64,000 nt of DNA from Actinomyces sp. S6-Spd3 (GCF_000758755.1 NZ_JRMV01000281.1:171981-235980), one strand, 5' to 3'. Counted from the stretch's first letter, positions 25,614 through 34,964 are shown. Notes: generated by a model not told the origin, from the letters alone. A program made the numbers and translations.

Positions 25614-27203
25614 ATGCCAGCATCACGCATCACCATGAAAGCAGCCGCTCTTGTCTCAGCCGCTGTCCTTATGTGTACCTCGCTGGCAGCCTGTGCGCCG
25701 AAGAATGCCTCTTCGACGCAATCCTCGAGCAAGGCAGGGACAATTACGGTCGGTCTCCCGGGTTCTTTGTCGACCCTGGATACTGCCCACGAAACCGGAA
25801 TTATCAACTACTACGTTGCACAGGTGACCTCTGAAGGTCTGCTCGCTGTCGATAAGGACGGCAAGCTGGTTCCGGCAATTGCGACGGCTTACCACACGGA
25901 TGATGCGAAAACCTGGGTATTCCAGATCCGTCAGGACGCGAAGTTCCAAGACGGCAACCCCGTGACCATTGAAGATGTTCTCTTCTCGATCAACGTCGCG
26001 AAGGATCCCGAAAAGTCGCCTTCTTCGGCCGTGTACTGGACGGCAGGAATTGAAGCGGCGCAGACCGGAGAGTGGGAAATTACCATTACCCTTCCTTCTC
26101 CGGCCGAGAATTTCGGGTGGACCGTGACGGCAAACGGTGGCCTGTGGATTACTGAGAAGTCCTTCTACGAGGCCGCGCAGTCCTATGGTTCCTCCAAGGA
26201 CCTGATCATGGGGACTGGCCCTTACAAGGCAACCTCGTTCCAGCCCGACTCGAAGGCAGTTTTCGAGAAGAGCGGAACCTGGTGGGGTGGAGATACACCC
26301 GCGCAGACCATCGAGTTTGATTTCTTCTCTGATGAAAACTCGCGTCTTCTTGCTCAGCAAAGCGGTCAGATCGACATCTCGACTCAGCTCCCGACAGATC
26401 AGCTTTCTCAGTTTGAATCGATCAACGGAGTGAAGGTCCTGACCGAATCCGACCGTTCCTTCGTGGGATTGACCTTCGATGAAGGCGTTGCTCCCTTCGA
26501 TGACATTCACGTCCGTAAGGCAATCGCTCACGCTGTCGACCGAAAGGCCATCGTCGACTCGATCCTCAAGGGCCGAGGCGAAGTTGCGACCGGAATCGAA
26601 CCCAACGATCAGTTGGGCAGCGAGATCGGCGTCGATAAGGCTCGTGAACTCCAAGCCAATCTCCCCGTTGACTCCTTCAACATGGAGCAGGCTCGAGCAG
26701 AGCTCGCTCAGTCGAAGGTCCCCAACGGTTTCGACACCGAACTGACCTACCCGGCCTCGATTCCTGAAATGGGATCCGCAGCACTCGCTATTGCGGAGAA
26801 CCTCAAGCAGATCGGAATCAACGTCACGGTGACTTCGAAGCCCATCGAAGAGTGGGTTTCCAAGGTGGGAACGGGTGAGTACGGCCTGTACTACATGAGC
26901 TACACCTCGACGACCGGCGACCCCGCTGAAATCGCCGGCTGGCTGCTCGGTCCTAGTAATCCCGCACGTTATGTGAATGAGGAAGTTCAAGGTCTCATCG
27001 CCTCGTCGAACCAGGAGACGGATCCTCAAAAGCGCGCCGAACAAATTGTCGCTGCTGAGCGCATTGCCCAGCAGAACACGATTTACTCGCCGATCTGGTG
27101 GGGCAAGACTTCAACTGCTTTCTCCAAGACCGTCACTCCCAATAACTACACGTCCTACTTCTTCATGACCCCCTGGGCCGCGTCCCTGAACGTCACGAAG
27201 TGA
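25614..27203 (+). CDS. oligopeptide ABC transporter, substrate-binding lipoprotein
   Basis: 529 aa from the ATG at 25614 (ribosome-binding site aaaggagaa). Signal peptide with lipobox LAAC (Cys27), so it is a lipid-anchored extracytoplasmic binding protein of family 5 (DppA/OppA). Typical landmarks: GSLSTLDTAHETG, VTSEGLLAVDKDGKLVPAIA, FQDGNPVTIEDVLFSINVA, LIMGTGPYKATSFQPD and DIHVRKAIAHAVDRKAIV. It would bind short peptides, or possibly nickel or another small ligand, and deliver them to the permeases encoded next. First gene of a five-gene operon with overlapping stops and starts. Confidence 0.93.
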   Translation: MPASRITMKAAALVSAAVLMCTSLAACAPKNASSTQSSSKAGTITVGLPGSLSTLDTAHETGIINYYVAQVTSEGLLAVDKDGKLVPAIATAYHTDDAKTWVFQIRQDAKFQDGNPVTIEDVLFSINVAKDPEKSPSSAVYWTAGIEAAQTGEWEITITLPSPAENFGWTVTANGGLWITEKSFYEAAQSYGSSKDLIMGTGPYKATSFQPDSKAVFEKSGTWWGGDTPAQTIEFDFFSDENSRLLAQQSGQIDISTQLPTDQLSQFESINGVKVLTESDRSFVGLTFDEGVAPFDDIHVRKAIAHAVDRKAIVDSILKGRGEVATGIEPNDQLGSEIGVDKARELQANLPVDSFNMEQARAELAQSKVPNGFDTELTYPASIPEMGSAALAIAENLKQIGINVTVTSKPIEEWVSKVGTGEYGLYYMSYTSTTGDPAEIAGWLLGPSNPARYVNEEVQGLIASSNQETDPQKRAEQIVAAERIAQQNTIYSPIWWGKTSTAFSKTVTPNNYTSYFFMTPWAASLNVTK

Positions 27204-28153
27204 TGGTGCGTTTTCTTGCTCGACGCCTCGCGGGTTTCGCGGCGGTACTGCTAGCCCTGTCTTTCATCATCTTCTCCCTCTTGGACATGGTCCCGGGAGA
27301 TCCGGTGAAGATCTTGGTTGGCACCCGCCGCCTGACCCCCGAGGTTCGTGCTGCCATTACGCAAAAATACGGCCTCGACGAACCCTTTTTGATTCGTTAT
27401 TGGCACTGGCTCAGCCGCGCGCTCACGGGCGATTTTGGCGATTCGGTGCGCTCGGCGACCCCCGTCACGGACGTCCTCGCCGGGCGCGTCGGTCTGACAG
27501 CAACCCTCACGCTCATGTCCTTTATCATTGCGATCTGTGTCGGTGTGCCCCTGGGGATCTGGGCGGCACGCCGCGCAGGAAGCTGGGTTGATCGCTCCAT
27601 CGTCGGATGGAGCGTCGTTGGCATTTCCGCTCCCGGTTTCGCCCTGGGACTTGTCCTCCTCTACGTCTTCGGACTCATGCTCGGATGGTTCCCCATCTTC
27701 GGGCAGGGGGAGGGACTCCTCGATACCCTCTGGCACCTTGCTCTTCCCGCGCTTGCACTGGCAACGGGGATTGGAGCGATGATCGTGAGGATTACGCGCG
27801 CCGCGGTCATTGCAGAACTCAAGCAGGACTACGTGACTTTCGCGCGCTCTCGCGGCTTGGCCTCCAGGCGCATCACCCGCATGTACCTGCGCGCGGCCTC
27901 GCTGCCGATCATTACTTCCGCGGGACTGATCCTGGGTACTCTTTTCGGCTCGACTGTTCTTGTCGAGGAAGCTTTTTCTCTTCCCGGACTGGGGCAACTC
28001 CTTGCCGACTCCATCACCTATAAGGATGTGCCCGTCGTTCAGGCGATTGCTCTCTTGGTCGCGGTGGTGATCATCGCCGTTACTTTCGTTGTGGATGTCG
28101 CCGCTTTTGCGATCGATCCTCGTCAGAAGCTCGAAGAAGGGGGTGCCGCGTGA
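27203..28153 (+). CDS. peptide ABC transporter permease (DppB type)
   Basis: 316 aa; the ATG overlaps the stop of the binding-protein gene (TGATG), and a GTG 3 nt earlier is also possible. About six transmembrane segments, beginning VRFLARRLAGFAAVLLALSF. Family marks are DMVPGDPVKILVG, a TM2-3 loop, and the EAA-type loop ARSRGLASRRITRMYLRAASL that contacts the ATPase. It forms the membrane channel with the DppC-type partner. Confidence 0.94.
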   Translation: MVRFLARRLAGFAAVLLALSFIIFSLLDMVPGDPVKILVGTRRLTPEVRAAITQKYGLDEPFLIRYWHWLSRALTGDFGDSVRSATPVTDVLAGRVGLTATLTLMSFIIAICVGVPLGIWAARRAGSWVDRSIVGWSVVGISAPGFALGLVLLYVFGLMLGWFPIFGQGEGLLDTLWHLALPALALATGIGAMIVRITRAAVIAELKQDYVTFARSRGLASRRITRMYLRAASLPIITSAGLILGTLFGSTVLVEEAFSLPGLGQLLADSITYKDVPVVQAIALLVAVVIIAVTFVVDVAAFAIDPRQKLEEGGAA

Positions 28154-29016
28154 GCAGCGCTCAGCCTACTGATCGTTTCCGTTCGACTTTACGAGGCCTC
28201 GGCCACTTCGCGCGCACCATCCCCGGTTCCGTCGCCCTCTCCTTTGTGATCCTGGGTCTGGTTGCGGTCTGCGTGTTCTTCTCTTCGCTGTTGGCTCCTA
28301 ATGCGCTGGGTCAGAACGTGAGCTTGGGCGTGAGCCCCGCCGGGACGGTGAGCCACATTTTTGGAACCGATAAAGTCGGTCGAGATATTCTGGCTCTCAC
28401 TATTGCGGGGACTCGATCGGCGGTCCTTGGCCCCATCGTCATTGCCGGCGGCTCAATGGTATTGGGCTTGCTCTTTGGAATGACTGCCGCTTGGTGGGGA
28501 GGCTGGTGGGACACACTGGTTTCTCGCTCGTGCGAAATCCTGCTTTCTATGCCGGTCACCTTGTTGGCGATCGTCGTTGCAGGCGTGATTGGAGGCTCCT
28601 ACTGGGTGACCGTGGGCGTTTTGATCATCTTGTTCGCGCCCTCAGATATCCGCATGATCCGCGCAGCGACGCTCCAGCAGAAACCACAGCCCTATATTGA
28701 ATCTGCACAGGTTCTGGGATTGTCTTCTCCGCGTATCTTGGGCATCCACATTCTGCCCAATATCACCCCGATCGTGTGGGCGAACCTCTTTGTCAACGTG
28801 GCTTTTGCTCTTGTCTCTCTTTCAGGCCTGTCCTACCTTGGTTTTGGCGTGGGAGCTCAGGATGCAGACTGGGGACGCCAGCTTGCCGATGGACGTTTTA
28901 TCCTCGCTCAAAATCCGGCCGCCTGTGTGATCCCCGGTCTTGCCATCATCATTACCGCCACCGCAATTAACATCGCTGGCGATTGGTGGAGTGAAAGGCA
29001 GGAGGTGCGCTCATGA
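28150..29016 (+). CDS. peptide ABC transporter permease (DppC type)
   Basis: 288 aa from a GTG overlapping the previous stop (GTGA). About five to six transmembrane segments. DppC family features: the N-terminal LGHFARTIPGSVALSFVILG helix, HIFGTDKVGRDIL, and the cytoplasmic coupling loop YIESAQVLGLSSPRILGIHILPN. Partner of the DppB-type subunit. Confidence 0.94.
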   Translation: MSSAQPTDRFRSTLRGLGHFARTIPGSVALSFVILGLVAVCVFFSSLLAPNALGQNVSLGVSPAGTVSHIFGTDKVGRDILALTIAGTRSAVLGPIVIAGGSMVLGLLFGMTAAWWGGWWDTLVSRSCEILLSMPVTLLAIVVAGVIGGSYWVTVGVLIILFAPSDIRMIRAATLQQKPQPYIESAQVLGLSSPRILGIHILPNITPIVWANLFVNVAFALVSLSGLSYLGFGVGAQDADWGRQLADGRFILAQNPAACVIPGLAIIITATAINIAGDWWSERQEVRS

Positions 29017-30593
29017 CGACTGACGATATGGGTTTGTTGGCCTCGGGTATCAGTGTCTGGGCTGCTGATGGCCGCAGCCTCGTCGATGACGTGACGATTC
29101 AAGCGCGTGCAGGTCATACCCTGGTGATCGTTGGTGAGTCTGGTGCAGGCAAATCCATGCTTGCCCGCACGATCTGTGCCCTTACCCCGCATTCTCTTCG
29201 CGCTCAAGGACGCGTCGCCCTGCAGGGACGTGAATACGACATCGTGCGCAACGCGCGGGCCTTCAAGGACCTTCGTGGCCAAGGCATTGTCTGGCTTCCT
29301 CAAGACCCCTTCACTTCCTTGTCGCCGACTCAGCGATGCGGAGATCAGATTGTTGCCGGGCAGCGTCTTTCTCAGCGTGAACGTCGCGAGCGGATCGGGG
29401 AGCGTTTGCGCGAAGTCGGTCTTCCCGAGCGAGTCGCCCGAGCCTATCCGCATGAACTCTCCGGTGGCATGCGTCAACGCGTTGCCATTGCGGCTGCATT
29501 GGATTCTTCTCCTGCGGTCTTTATCGCCGACGAACCAACAACCGCTTTGGACGTGACGACTCAAAAAGAAATCCTTGACCTTTTGAGCGAACTTCGTTCG
29601 AGCCGGGGGATGGCGCTGGTTCTTATCACTCACGATTTGGCTCTTGCACGCGAGTATGGGGATGAAGTTGTTGTGATGCGCCATGGGCGCGTCGTCGAAT
29701 CGGGCGCTGTTGCAAAGGTTTTCGCTCACCCAGAAACTCCCTATACGCGTGAGCTCGCTGCCGCCGAGCCTCGCCTTGATGGTCCCAATCCTCGCCCTGA
29801 GAGTCCCGCTTCCACCGCGCAAACTGAGCTTCCTCCGCTTGTGGAAGCTCGTGACCTGGTCAAGGTTTTTCGCGGCCACGGGCGCGGAGGAAGACATGTC
29901 GCTGTCGATGGCGTTTCTTTCGCGATAAAACCACAAGAATCAGTGGGCATTGTCGGCGAATCGGGTTCGGGAAAGACAACGCTCGCGCGCCTGATCATTG
30001 GATTGGAAAAGGCTGATTCGGGCAGCGTGAGTATCAACGGTGTCGAGCGAGGACCTCGTCGCACGCGCGCCGGGGGACCGCCGCCGATTGGCATCGTCTT
30101 CCAAAATCCCTACTCCGCTCTCAATCCTGCTCGAAGCGTCGGCGCGACCCTTGCCGAGGCCTTGCGCGTGGGCGGCCGCGAGGTCAGTGAGGTAGCGCAG
30201 CTTCTTCAATCAGTTGACCTTCCTGCTTCCTATGCGGATCGCTACCCTGCGCGTTTGTCGGGCGGCGAGCGTCAACGCGTGGCGATTGCACGCGCCTTGG
30301 CAACGCATCCCCAGCTTCTGATCTGCGACGAGGCCGTTTCCGCCCTTGATGTTTCTGTACAGGCATCCGTTCTGGAGCTTCTGCTTCGCCTGCAACGCAC
30401 AGAAGGCTTCGCCTTGCTCTTCATTACGCATGACCTTGCAGTTGCACGCCAGATGTGCGACCGGTTAATTGTCATGAAAGATGGAGTCATCGTCGAAGAA
30501 GGGCCTACGGAAGATATTCTGCATTCTCCGCGCCAGGACTACACTCGCGCGCTTCTTGCTGCCGTTCCCGGACAAGAAGGCCACGATGACTAA
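29013..30593 (+). CDS. peptide ABC transporter ATPase, two fused ATP-binding domains
   Basis: 526 aa; the ATG overlaps the previous stop (ATGA). Two complete ABC domains in one chain: domain 1 with Walker A GESGAGKS, signature LSGGMRQR and Walker B VFIADEPTTALD; domain 2 with Walker A GESGSGKTT, signature LSGGERQR and Walker B LLICDEAVSALD. The chain corresponds to DppD fused to DppF, joined by a Pro-rich linker (about 255-270). This form drives oligopeptide import. The second Walker B lacks the usual Pro (DEAVSALD instead of DEPVSALD), a common variation. The last 8 bases overlap the next gene. Confidence 0.95.
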   Translation: MTTDDMGLLASGISVWAADGRSLVDDVTIQARAGHTLVIVGESGAGKSMLARTICALTPHSLRAQGRVALQGREYDIVRNARAFKDLRGQGIVWLPQDPFTSLSPTQRCGDQIVAGQRLSQRERRERIGERLREVGLPERVARAYPHELSGGMRQRVAIAAALDSSPAVFIADEPTTALDVTTQKEILDLLSELRSSRGMALVLITHDLALAREYGDEVVVMRHGRVVESGAVAKVFAHPETPYTRELAAAEPRLDGPNPRPESPASTAQTELPPLVEARDLVKVFRGHGRGGRHVAVDGVSFAIKPQESVGIVGESGSGKTTLARLIIGLEKADSGSVSINGVERGPRRTRAGGPPPIGIVFQNPYSALNPARSVGATLAEALRVGGREVSEVAQLLQSVDLPASYADRYPARLSGGERQRVAIARALATHPQLLICDEAVSALDVSVQASVLELLLRLQRTEGFALLFITHDLAVARQMCDRLIVMKDGVIVEEGPTEDILHSPRQDYTRALLAAVPGQEGHDD

Positions 30594-31692
30594 GGATATT
30601 TCGCGGATTTCGATTGAACCTGGTGACAATGGCTACGAGCGTCTGATTGCTCTAGGAGTCTCGCAAGAGCGTGCGAAAGACTGGGCGCGCCTTGGGCCTA
30701 AAATGCATGGAACCCTGTGGATCAACGGCCCCGTGGCGGTGTGGGAGGTTCACCGTGAACTGTCAGCACATTTGCGCATCGCGGGATGGACTTGTCTGTG
30801 TGGCGCCCAAGAAGTAGATGAAGACGCGCAAGCGATTCTCTTGCGTGAAATCGTGGAAGAGCTCTGCGATGACATGCGTTCACGGGATTTTCCCCTGATT
30901 AAAGCCGATTCATGGGCTGATGAAGGGGTTTTTATTGATGTCCTCCGCTCGAGTGGTTTTGAGCAGGTAACAATCAACGGGAACCCGCATCCCATTGAGA
31001 ATGATCGAGACTACTCGCATAGCGGTTGGCTGTTGTGGAATCCCGAATACGCGTCAGAAACCACGAATTTGGCGATCCCCGCATACGAGCACCAAAAGAC
31101 GGAATTCACCTGCGGTCCCGCTAGCGCCCTGATGACGCTCGGCGAGATTGAAGGCGACCCGCACACTGATTTTGTCAATGAGCTCAACCTTTGGCGTCAA
31201 GCGACCTACTCAGGGGGAGTGGGACACTTCGGCTTGGCCTCGGCACTAGCGGACCACGGCGCACAGGTGGAAGTTCTTGTATCGACCACCGAGCCCATCG
31301 TGGGAATTTCTAAAACCACGATGCTGGGAAAGCGGGCGCGGATCGCTCTTCACTGCGAACATATGGCGCGCGCACGCGAATTGGGAGTCGCCTCCCAGGT
31401 AAGGGAGTTGTCTATAGAAGACATCACCTCGGCCCTGGATGCGGGCAGACACGTCATTGCCTTAGTCGACCTTGCTCCGCTCAACGGGGAAGATACCCCG
31501 CACTGGCTCCTCATTTGGGGACGTGTTGGAGACTTCCTTCTGATTCACGATCCCTGGTATGACGAAGAGTTCGGTGAAACCTGGGTGGAAACCTACGTCC
31601 AGCCCCTGCATATCCGTGACCTGTGGGAAGCTGCGCAGTGGGCTGACGACACCCACGAGCGCGCTCTCCTTAGCGTCCGTACTTCTCGCTGA
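30586..31692 (+). CDS. C39-like peptidase with N-terminal GNAT-like region
   Basis: 368 aa from the ATG at 30586, which overlaps the ATPase stop by 8 nt and has aagaagg upstream. No signal peptide, so cytoplasmic. The C-terminal half is a papain-like C39/DUF3335-type domain: Cys176 in TEFTCGPASALMTL, His306 in DTPHWLLIWG and Asp322 in IHDPWYDEEF. The first 150 residues show a weak acetyltransferase-like helix and strand (AILLREIVEELCDDMRSRDF ... LRSSGFEQV), as in proteins annotated GNAT/peptidase C39, but a CoA-binding loop is not clear. As last gene of a peptide-import operon it may trim or modify imported peptides. Its 3' end overlaps the MFS gene by 23 nt. Confidence 0.82.
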   Translation: MTKDISRISIEPGDNGYERLIALGVSQERAKDWARLGPKMHGTLWINGPVAVWEVHRELSAHLRIAGWTCLCGAQEVDEDAQAILLREIVEELCDDMRSRDFPLIKADSWADEGVFIDVLRSSGFEQVTINGNPHPIENDRDYSHSGWLLWNPEYASETTNLAIPAYEHQKTEFTCGPASALMTLGEIEGDPHTDFVNELNLWRQATYSGGVGHFGLASALADHGAQVEVLVSTTEPIVGISKTTMLGKRARIALHCEHMARARELGVASQVRELSIEDITSALDAGRHVIALVDLAPLNGEDTPHWLLIWGRVGDFLLIHDPWYDEEFGETWVETYVQPLHIRDLWEAAQWADDTHERALLSVRTSR

Positions 31693-33271
31693 AATTCTTT
31701 TCAAAGGTTTCCAGCGATACTCCGCGTGTTTCGGGAACGATGAAAATGTAGAAGCACAAGGAAACAACGTTGATGAGACCAAACACGGCGTAGGTCCACG
31801 TTGCTCCCAAGTGCGTAATCATAACCGGGAAAACCCAGGTAACAACTGCATTCATCAACCAACCGCAGCCGACAGCGAAACCTTGTGCCACGCCTCGGAT
31901 CTTGGAAGGAAAGATTTCCGAAACCAAAACCCAGTTGACGGTTCCGGACTGCTTGGCGAAGACGAAGAGTGATACCAAAACCACGACCAGCCAGGGCAGA
32001 TATGTCGGGACTGATTGCGAGATTGTTCCATCACTTTGAACGTAGGGAGAGATCCCGAAGCCAAAGACGATCGCCAAAGCAAAAAGAGAAAGAGTCACGC
32101 CAGTTTCTTGGTAGATACCGACATGACGGCGAGCAAGACGCGACACCAGATAGAGGCCAAAACCGGCTCCTACGCACGCCACAGCACCTGTAATGACGTT
32201 CAGAGTAATGGAATCTGCTGCGGAGAAACCTGCTGCGGCAAGGATCTTGGGCAGGTAGTACATCGCGGTATTGATACCTGTGAGTTGATCAAAGCAGGCA
32301 AGACCGACGCCAATAACAAGTAAACGCCGAGTCCACTTGACCGACACCGTACGGCGCAGTGACCACTGTCCTTGAGCGTGCTGATCATGCTGAAGTGCCG
32401 CGATCTGTTCGATTTCTTCACGTAGGTTGTCGCGCTTGGGGTCGCGGATACGCTTGAGCGCGCCGATGGCCTCGTAGTAGCGGTCCTTGGAAGCGTACCA
32501 GCGCCCAGACTCAGGCATGAGGCGCATTCCCAGCCATAGGCACACGGCCGGGATCGTTGCAAGTACAAGCATCCAACGCCATGCCAAGCCATCACCACTG
32601 GTCACGACTGCGGTTGTTACGTGCTGGACTTGATCCCAGGGATACCATTGGCCGCCGCTCAAAGTACCTGAGGGGTCCTCGGAAACAAAGACCTGTGGTC
32701 CGCCGTGTGCGCTGGAAAGGATTGCGTTCATCGAATAGGCGAGAAGCTGGCCGAAGACGATCATGAACTGGTCAAGCGCAACCAGAGAACCCCGGACGCG
32801 CGTTGGGGCAGACTCTGCGAGGTAAACGGGAACAGTTGCCGAGGCGCCACCGACGGCAAGCCCCAAGATGAAGCGGAAAATGTACAAAATTGCGACATTC
32901 GGAGCGAAAGTACACCCCAGCGTTCCGAGAATGAAGATTCCCGCCAAAAGGAGAATATTGTGGCGGCGCCCGTAGCGATCAGATAGTCGGCCACCGACGA
33001 TCGCTCCCAGCGCGGCACCGAGGGCCAGAAAGGCGCCGACCAGCCCTTCTTCGAATTCATTGATGGCAAGGCCTCCGGCGCTGCGAGGCATATACATATA
33101 GGGCAGCGCGCCGGCGATGACTCCCGTGTCATATCCGAAGAGCAGGGAACCGAAGGTAGCGACTCCTGCAAGGAACGCGATGGAGCGCTTTGGCCCCGAA
33201 GCTGGAGTGTCTCGAGTCAGATCGTCGAGTTCCTTTTTGCTCAGCGCAGGAGGCGTTGAAGAATGAGTCAT
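31670..33271 (-). CDS. sugar porter family MFS transporter
   Basis: 533 aa, about 12 transmembrane segments. Sugar-porter signatures: FGYDTGVIAGALPYM after TM1, GRLSDRYGRRHNI (loop 2-3), MPESGRWYASK (PESPRW-type), PxQLTGIN-like FDQLTGINTAMYYLPKIL, and the C-terminal PETRGVSLETFEK. A proton-coupled importer of hexose, pentose or inositol; the specificity cannot be read from sequence. The ATG at 33271 is used because it starts the usual N-terminus, but an ATG at 33298 is in frame and neither has a strong ribosome-binding site. An inverted repeat TGTTCAT/ATGAACA lies upstream at 33323-33349. Confidence 0.92.
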   Translation of the reverse strand: MTHSSTPPALSKKELDDLTRDTPASGPKRSIAFLAGVATFGSLLFGYDTGVIAGALPYMYMPRSAGGLAINEFEEGLVGAFLALGAALGAIVGGRLSDRYGRRHNILLLAGIFILGTLGCTFAPNVAILYIFRFILGLAVGGASATVPVYLAESAPTRVRGSLVALDQFMIVFGQLLAYSMNAILSSAHGGPQVFVSEDPSGTLSGGQWYPWDQVQHVTTAVVTSGDGLAWRWMLVLATIPAVCLWLGMRLMPESGRWYASKDRYYEAIGALKRIRDPKRDNLREEIEQIAALQHDQHAQGQWSLRRTVSVKWTRRLLVIGVGLACFDQLTGINTAMYYLPKILAAAGFSAADSITLNVITGAVACVGAGFGLYLVSRLARRHVGIYQETGVTLSLFALAIVFGFGISPYVQSDGTISQSVPTYLPWLVVVLVSLFVFAKQSGTVNWVLVSEIFPSKIRGVAQGFAVGCGWLMNAVVTWVFPVMITHLGATWTYAVFGLINVVSLCFYIFIVPETRGVSLETFEKNFSEKYGR

Positions 33272-33322
33272 GGTCTCTATTGTGCATCCCCTCTTCATTG
33301 CTCGTGCACATATTTGGTGAAT

Positions 33323-33349
33323 TGTTCATGTGTTCTGGGGAAATGAACA
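33323..33349. promoter_or_regulatory. operator-like inverted repeat upstream of the sugar porter
   Basis: TGTTCAT (33323-33329) and ATGAACA (33343-33349) are a perfect 7-bp dyad with 13-nt spacer, 50-80 nt upstream of the sugar porter start. The position suits binding by a dimeric regulator; none is encoded next to it. Confidence 0.4.
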
Positions 33350-33374
33350 GATGCTCACTGTGTCCCATACATAG

Positions 33375-33421
33375 GCCGAGGCCGGAGCCGGCACGCCACG
33401 CGCACCCAGCCCCGGCCTCGG
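33375..33421 (-). terminator. hairpin behind the antiporter gene
   Basis: Arms CCGAGGCCGG (33375-33384) and CCGGCCTCGG (33412-33421) pair perfectly; the loop contains a smaller GCCGG-GCCGGC element. It lies 20 nt past the antiporter stop. There is no T-run, so Rho-independent action is uncertain. Confidence 0.45.
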
Positions 33422-33441
33422 GAATACAGATTGTGAACTGC

Positions 33442-34803
33442 TCAGAGGACCATCGCAGCAACCCAACCGCCAATCAAGAGCGGAACGTTGTAGTGCAAGA
33501 AGGTCGGGATCACAGTGTCCCGCATGTGGTCGTGCTGACCATCGACGTTGAGTCCTGCTGTCGGACCGAGCGTCGAATCCGAGGCCGGTGAACCGGCGTC
33601 ACCCAGTGCTCCAGCTGTGCCGATGATCGCCACCGTCGCCATGGGGGAGAAGCCGAGCGTGAGACACAGAGGGACGTAAATCGCCGAGATGATCGGCAGG
33701 GTCGAGAAGGAGGAGCCGATACCCATGGTGATCACGAGGCCGACAAGGAGCATGATGATTGCCGCGAGGACCTTTGAACCGTTGAAAAGAGCTGCGGTTC
33801 CATCAACCAAAGGCTTAATCTGGCCCGATTCGTTGAGGACCGAGGCGTAGCCCTGCGCGGTAATCATGATCAAGCCGATGAGGCTCATCATCTTCATGCC
33901 GCCACTGAAGACATCGTCGGCCTGCTGCCAGGGAACGACTCGCATGAAGAGCATCATGCACAGACCCACCAAAGAGCCAACGAGCAGCGGATCGGCTTCG
34001 GAATCCATTCGCGTGAGCACGGTCTGAATGACGAAGCAGACAACGAGAGCAGCGACTGCGGCCCAGACCTTCTTCATGTCAATCGGCTTGTCCTCGGATG
34101 AAGCGAAGGACGAGTCGCGTTGCTCGTAGGTGCGCGGCTTACGGTAGGAGAAGAAAAGCGCGATCGCACAACCGATTGCCATTGAAGCCGCGGGAATTGC
34201 CATTGCTGCCATGGGGTTGACAGAAGAGACATCCATGCCGGCGTCGTTGATGTTCTTGTAGAGAATGTCGTGCAGGAAGATTCGCCCGAAGCCGATGGGG
34301 AAGAACATGTAGGCAGTGACGATACCGAAGGTAATTGCACAGGCAATCATGCGGCGGTCCATCTTGAGCTCGTTCATCACGCCAATGAGCGGCGGAATAA
34401 GGAGCGGAATGAAGGCGATGTGAATGGGGATCAGGTTTTGGCTCATCACACCCATGACGAGGACGCCACCGACAATTCCCCATTTGGCGCCGCGAGCAAC
34501 TCGTGCGGAGCTCGCTGCATCCGCATTGCGCATGCGGTTCACAATTGCGCGCGCAAGCAGGGCCGGCAGACCTGAGTGAGCGACAGCCATGGCGAAAGCG
34601 CCGAGCAATGCGTATGAAAGGGCAATCTTTGCGCCTCCGGCGAGGCCGGTTTGGAAAGCGACCATCGTGCCAGAGATTCCCATTCCGGCGACAAGGCCGG
34701 CGACAACAGAGGCCACAAAGAGAGAGATAACGACGTGCACTCGGGCGAGGCTGAGCGCCAGCATGACGATGACCGAGAGGACGACTGCATTCAACAAAAG
34801 CAT
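33442..34803 (-). CDS. Na+/H+ antiporter family transporter (NhaC/YuiF-like)
   Basis: 453 aa, highly hydrophobic with about 11-12 membrane segments. Marks of the YuiF-type branch of the NhaC superfamily: SLFVASVVAGLVAGMGISGTM, GGAKIALSYALLGAFAMAVAHSG, NLIPIHIAFIPLLIPPL and, near the C-terminus, GIGSSFSTLPIISAIYVPL and GDAGSPASDSTLGPTAGLNVDGQHDH. Some members have been assigned as antiporters and others as amino-acid (histidine) transporters, so the substrate is open. The start at 34803 has only a weak ribosome-binding site (gga). The next gene upstream on this strand is proC, 160 nt away. Confidence 0.85.
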   Translation of the reverse strand: MLLLNAVVLSVIVMLALSLARVHVVISLFVASVVAGLVAGMGISGTMVAFQTGLAGGAKIALSYALLGAFAMAVAHSGLPALLARAIVNRMRNADAASSARVARGAKWGIVGGVLVMGVMSQNLIPIHIAFIPLLIPPLIGVMNELKMDRRMIACAITFGIVTAYMFFPIGFGRIFLHDILYKNINDAGMDVSSVNPMAAMAIPAASMAIGCAIALFFSYRKPRTYEQRDSSFASSEDKPIDMKKVWAAVAALVVCFVIQTVLTRMDSEADPLLVGSLVGLCMMLFMRVVPWQQADDVFSGGMKMMSLIGLIMITAQGYASVLNESGQIKPLVDGTAALFNGSKVLAAIIMLLVGLVITMGIGSSFSTLPIISAIYVPLCLTLGFSPMATVAIIGTAGALGDAGSPASDSTLGPTAGLNVDGQHDHMRDTVIPTFLHYNVPLLIGGWVAAMVL

Positions 34804-34890
34804 GTGTATTCCAAGAGGTTGCGTGTGTGTTTAAAACTGACGTGGATAAGGAGCAAAAGCTTCAGTCGGGTGCGAAGTAAGATGGAATGC

Positions 34891-34959
34891 GTGAGCTTTA
34901 TGGATAAGCTCCGACGAATCTTCGCGGGCGCGGGGGATTATCCTGACGGCGTCTCGTGA
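34891..34959 (+). CDS. possible leaderless 22-aa microprotein
   Basis: GTG at 34891 opens 22 codons (VSFMDKLRRIFAGAGDYPDG then VS) in the gap between the antiporter and proC. TAAGAT at 34878-34883 is 7 nt upstream, the same arrangement seen at clear leaderless genes here. The peptide would be an amphipathic basic helix (MDKLRRIF) with an acidic Gly-rich tail. No homologue is recognised and so short a frame can occur by chance. Confidence 0.25.
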   Translation: MSFMDKLRRIFAGAGDYPDGVS

Positions 34960-34964
34960 CGACG

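Noticed and set aside
25656-27044. 462-aa open frame antisense to the peptide-binding lipoprotein
   Set aside because: Shadow frame from the codon bias of the true gene; composition is Arg/Gly/Val-rich without motifs or start signals.
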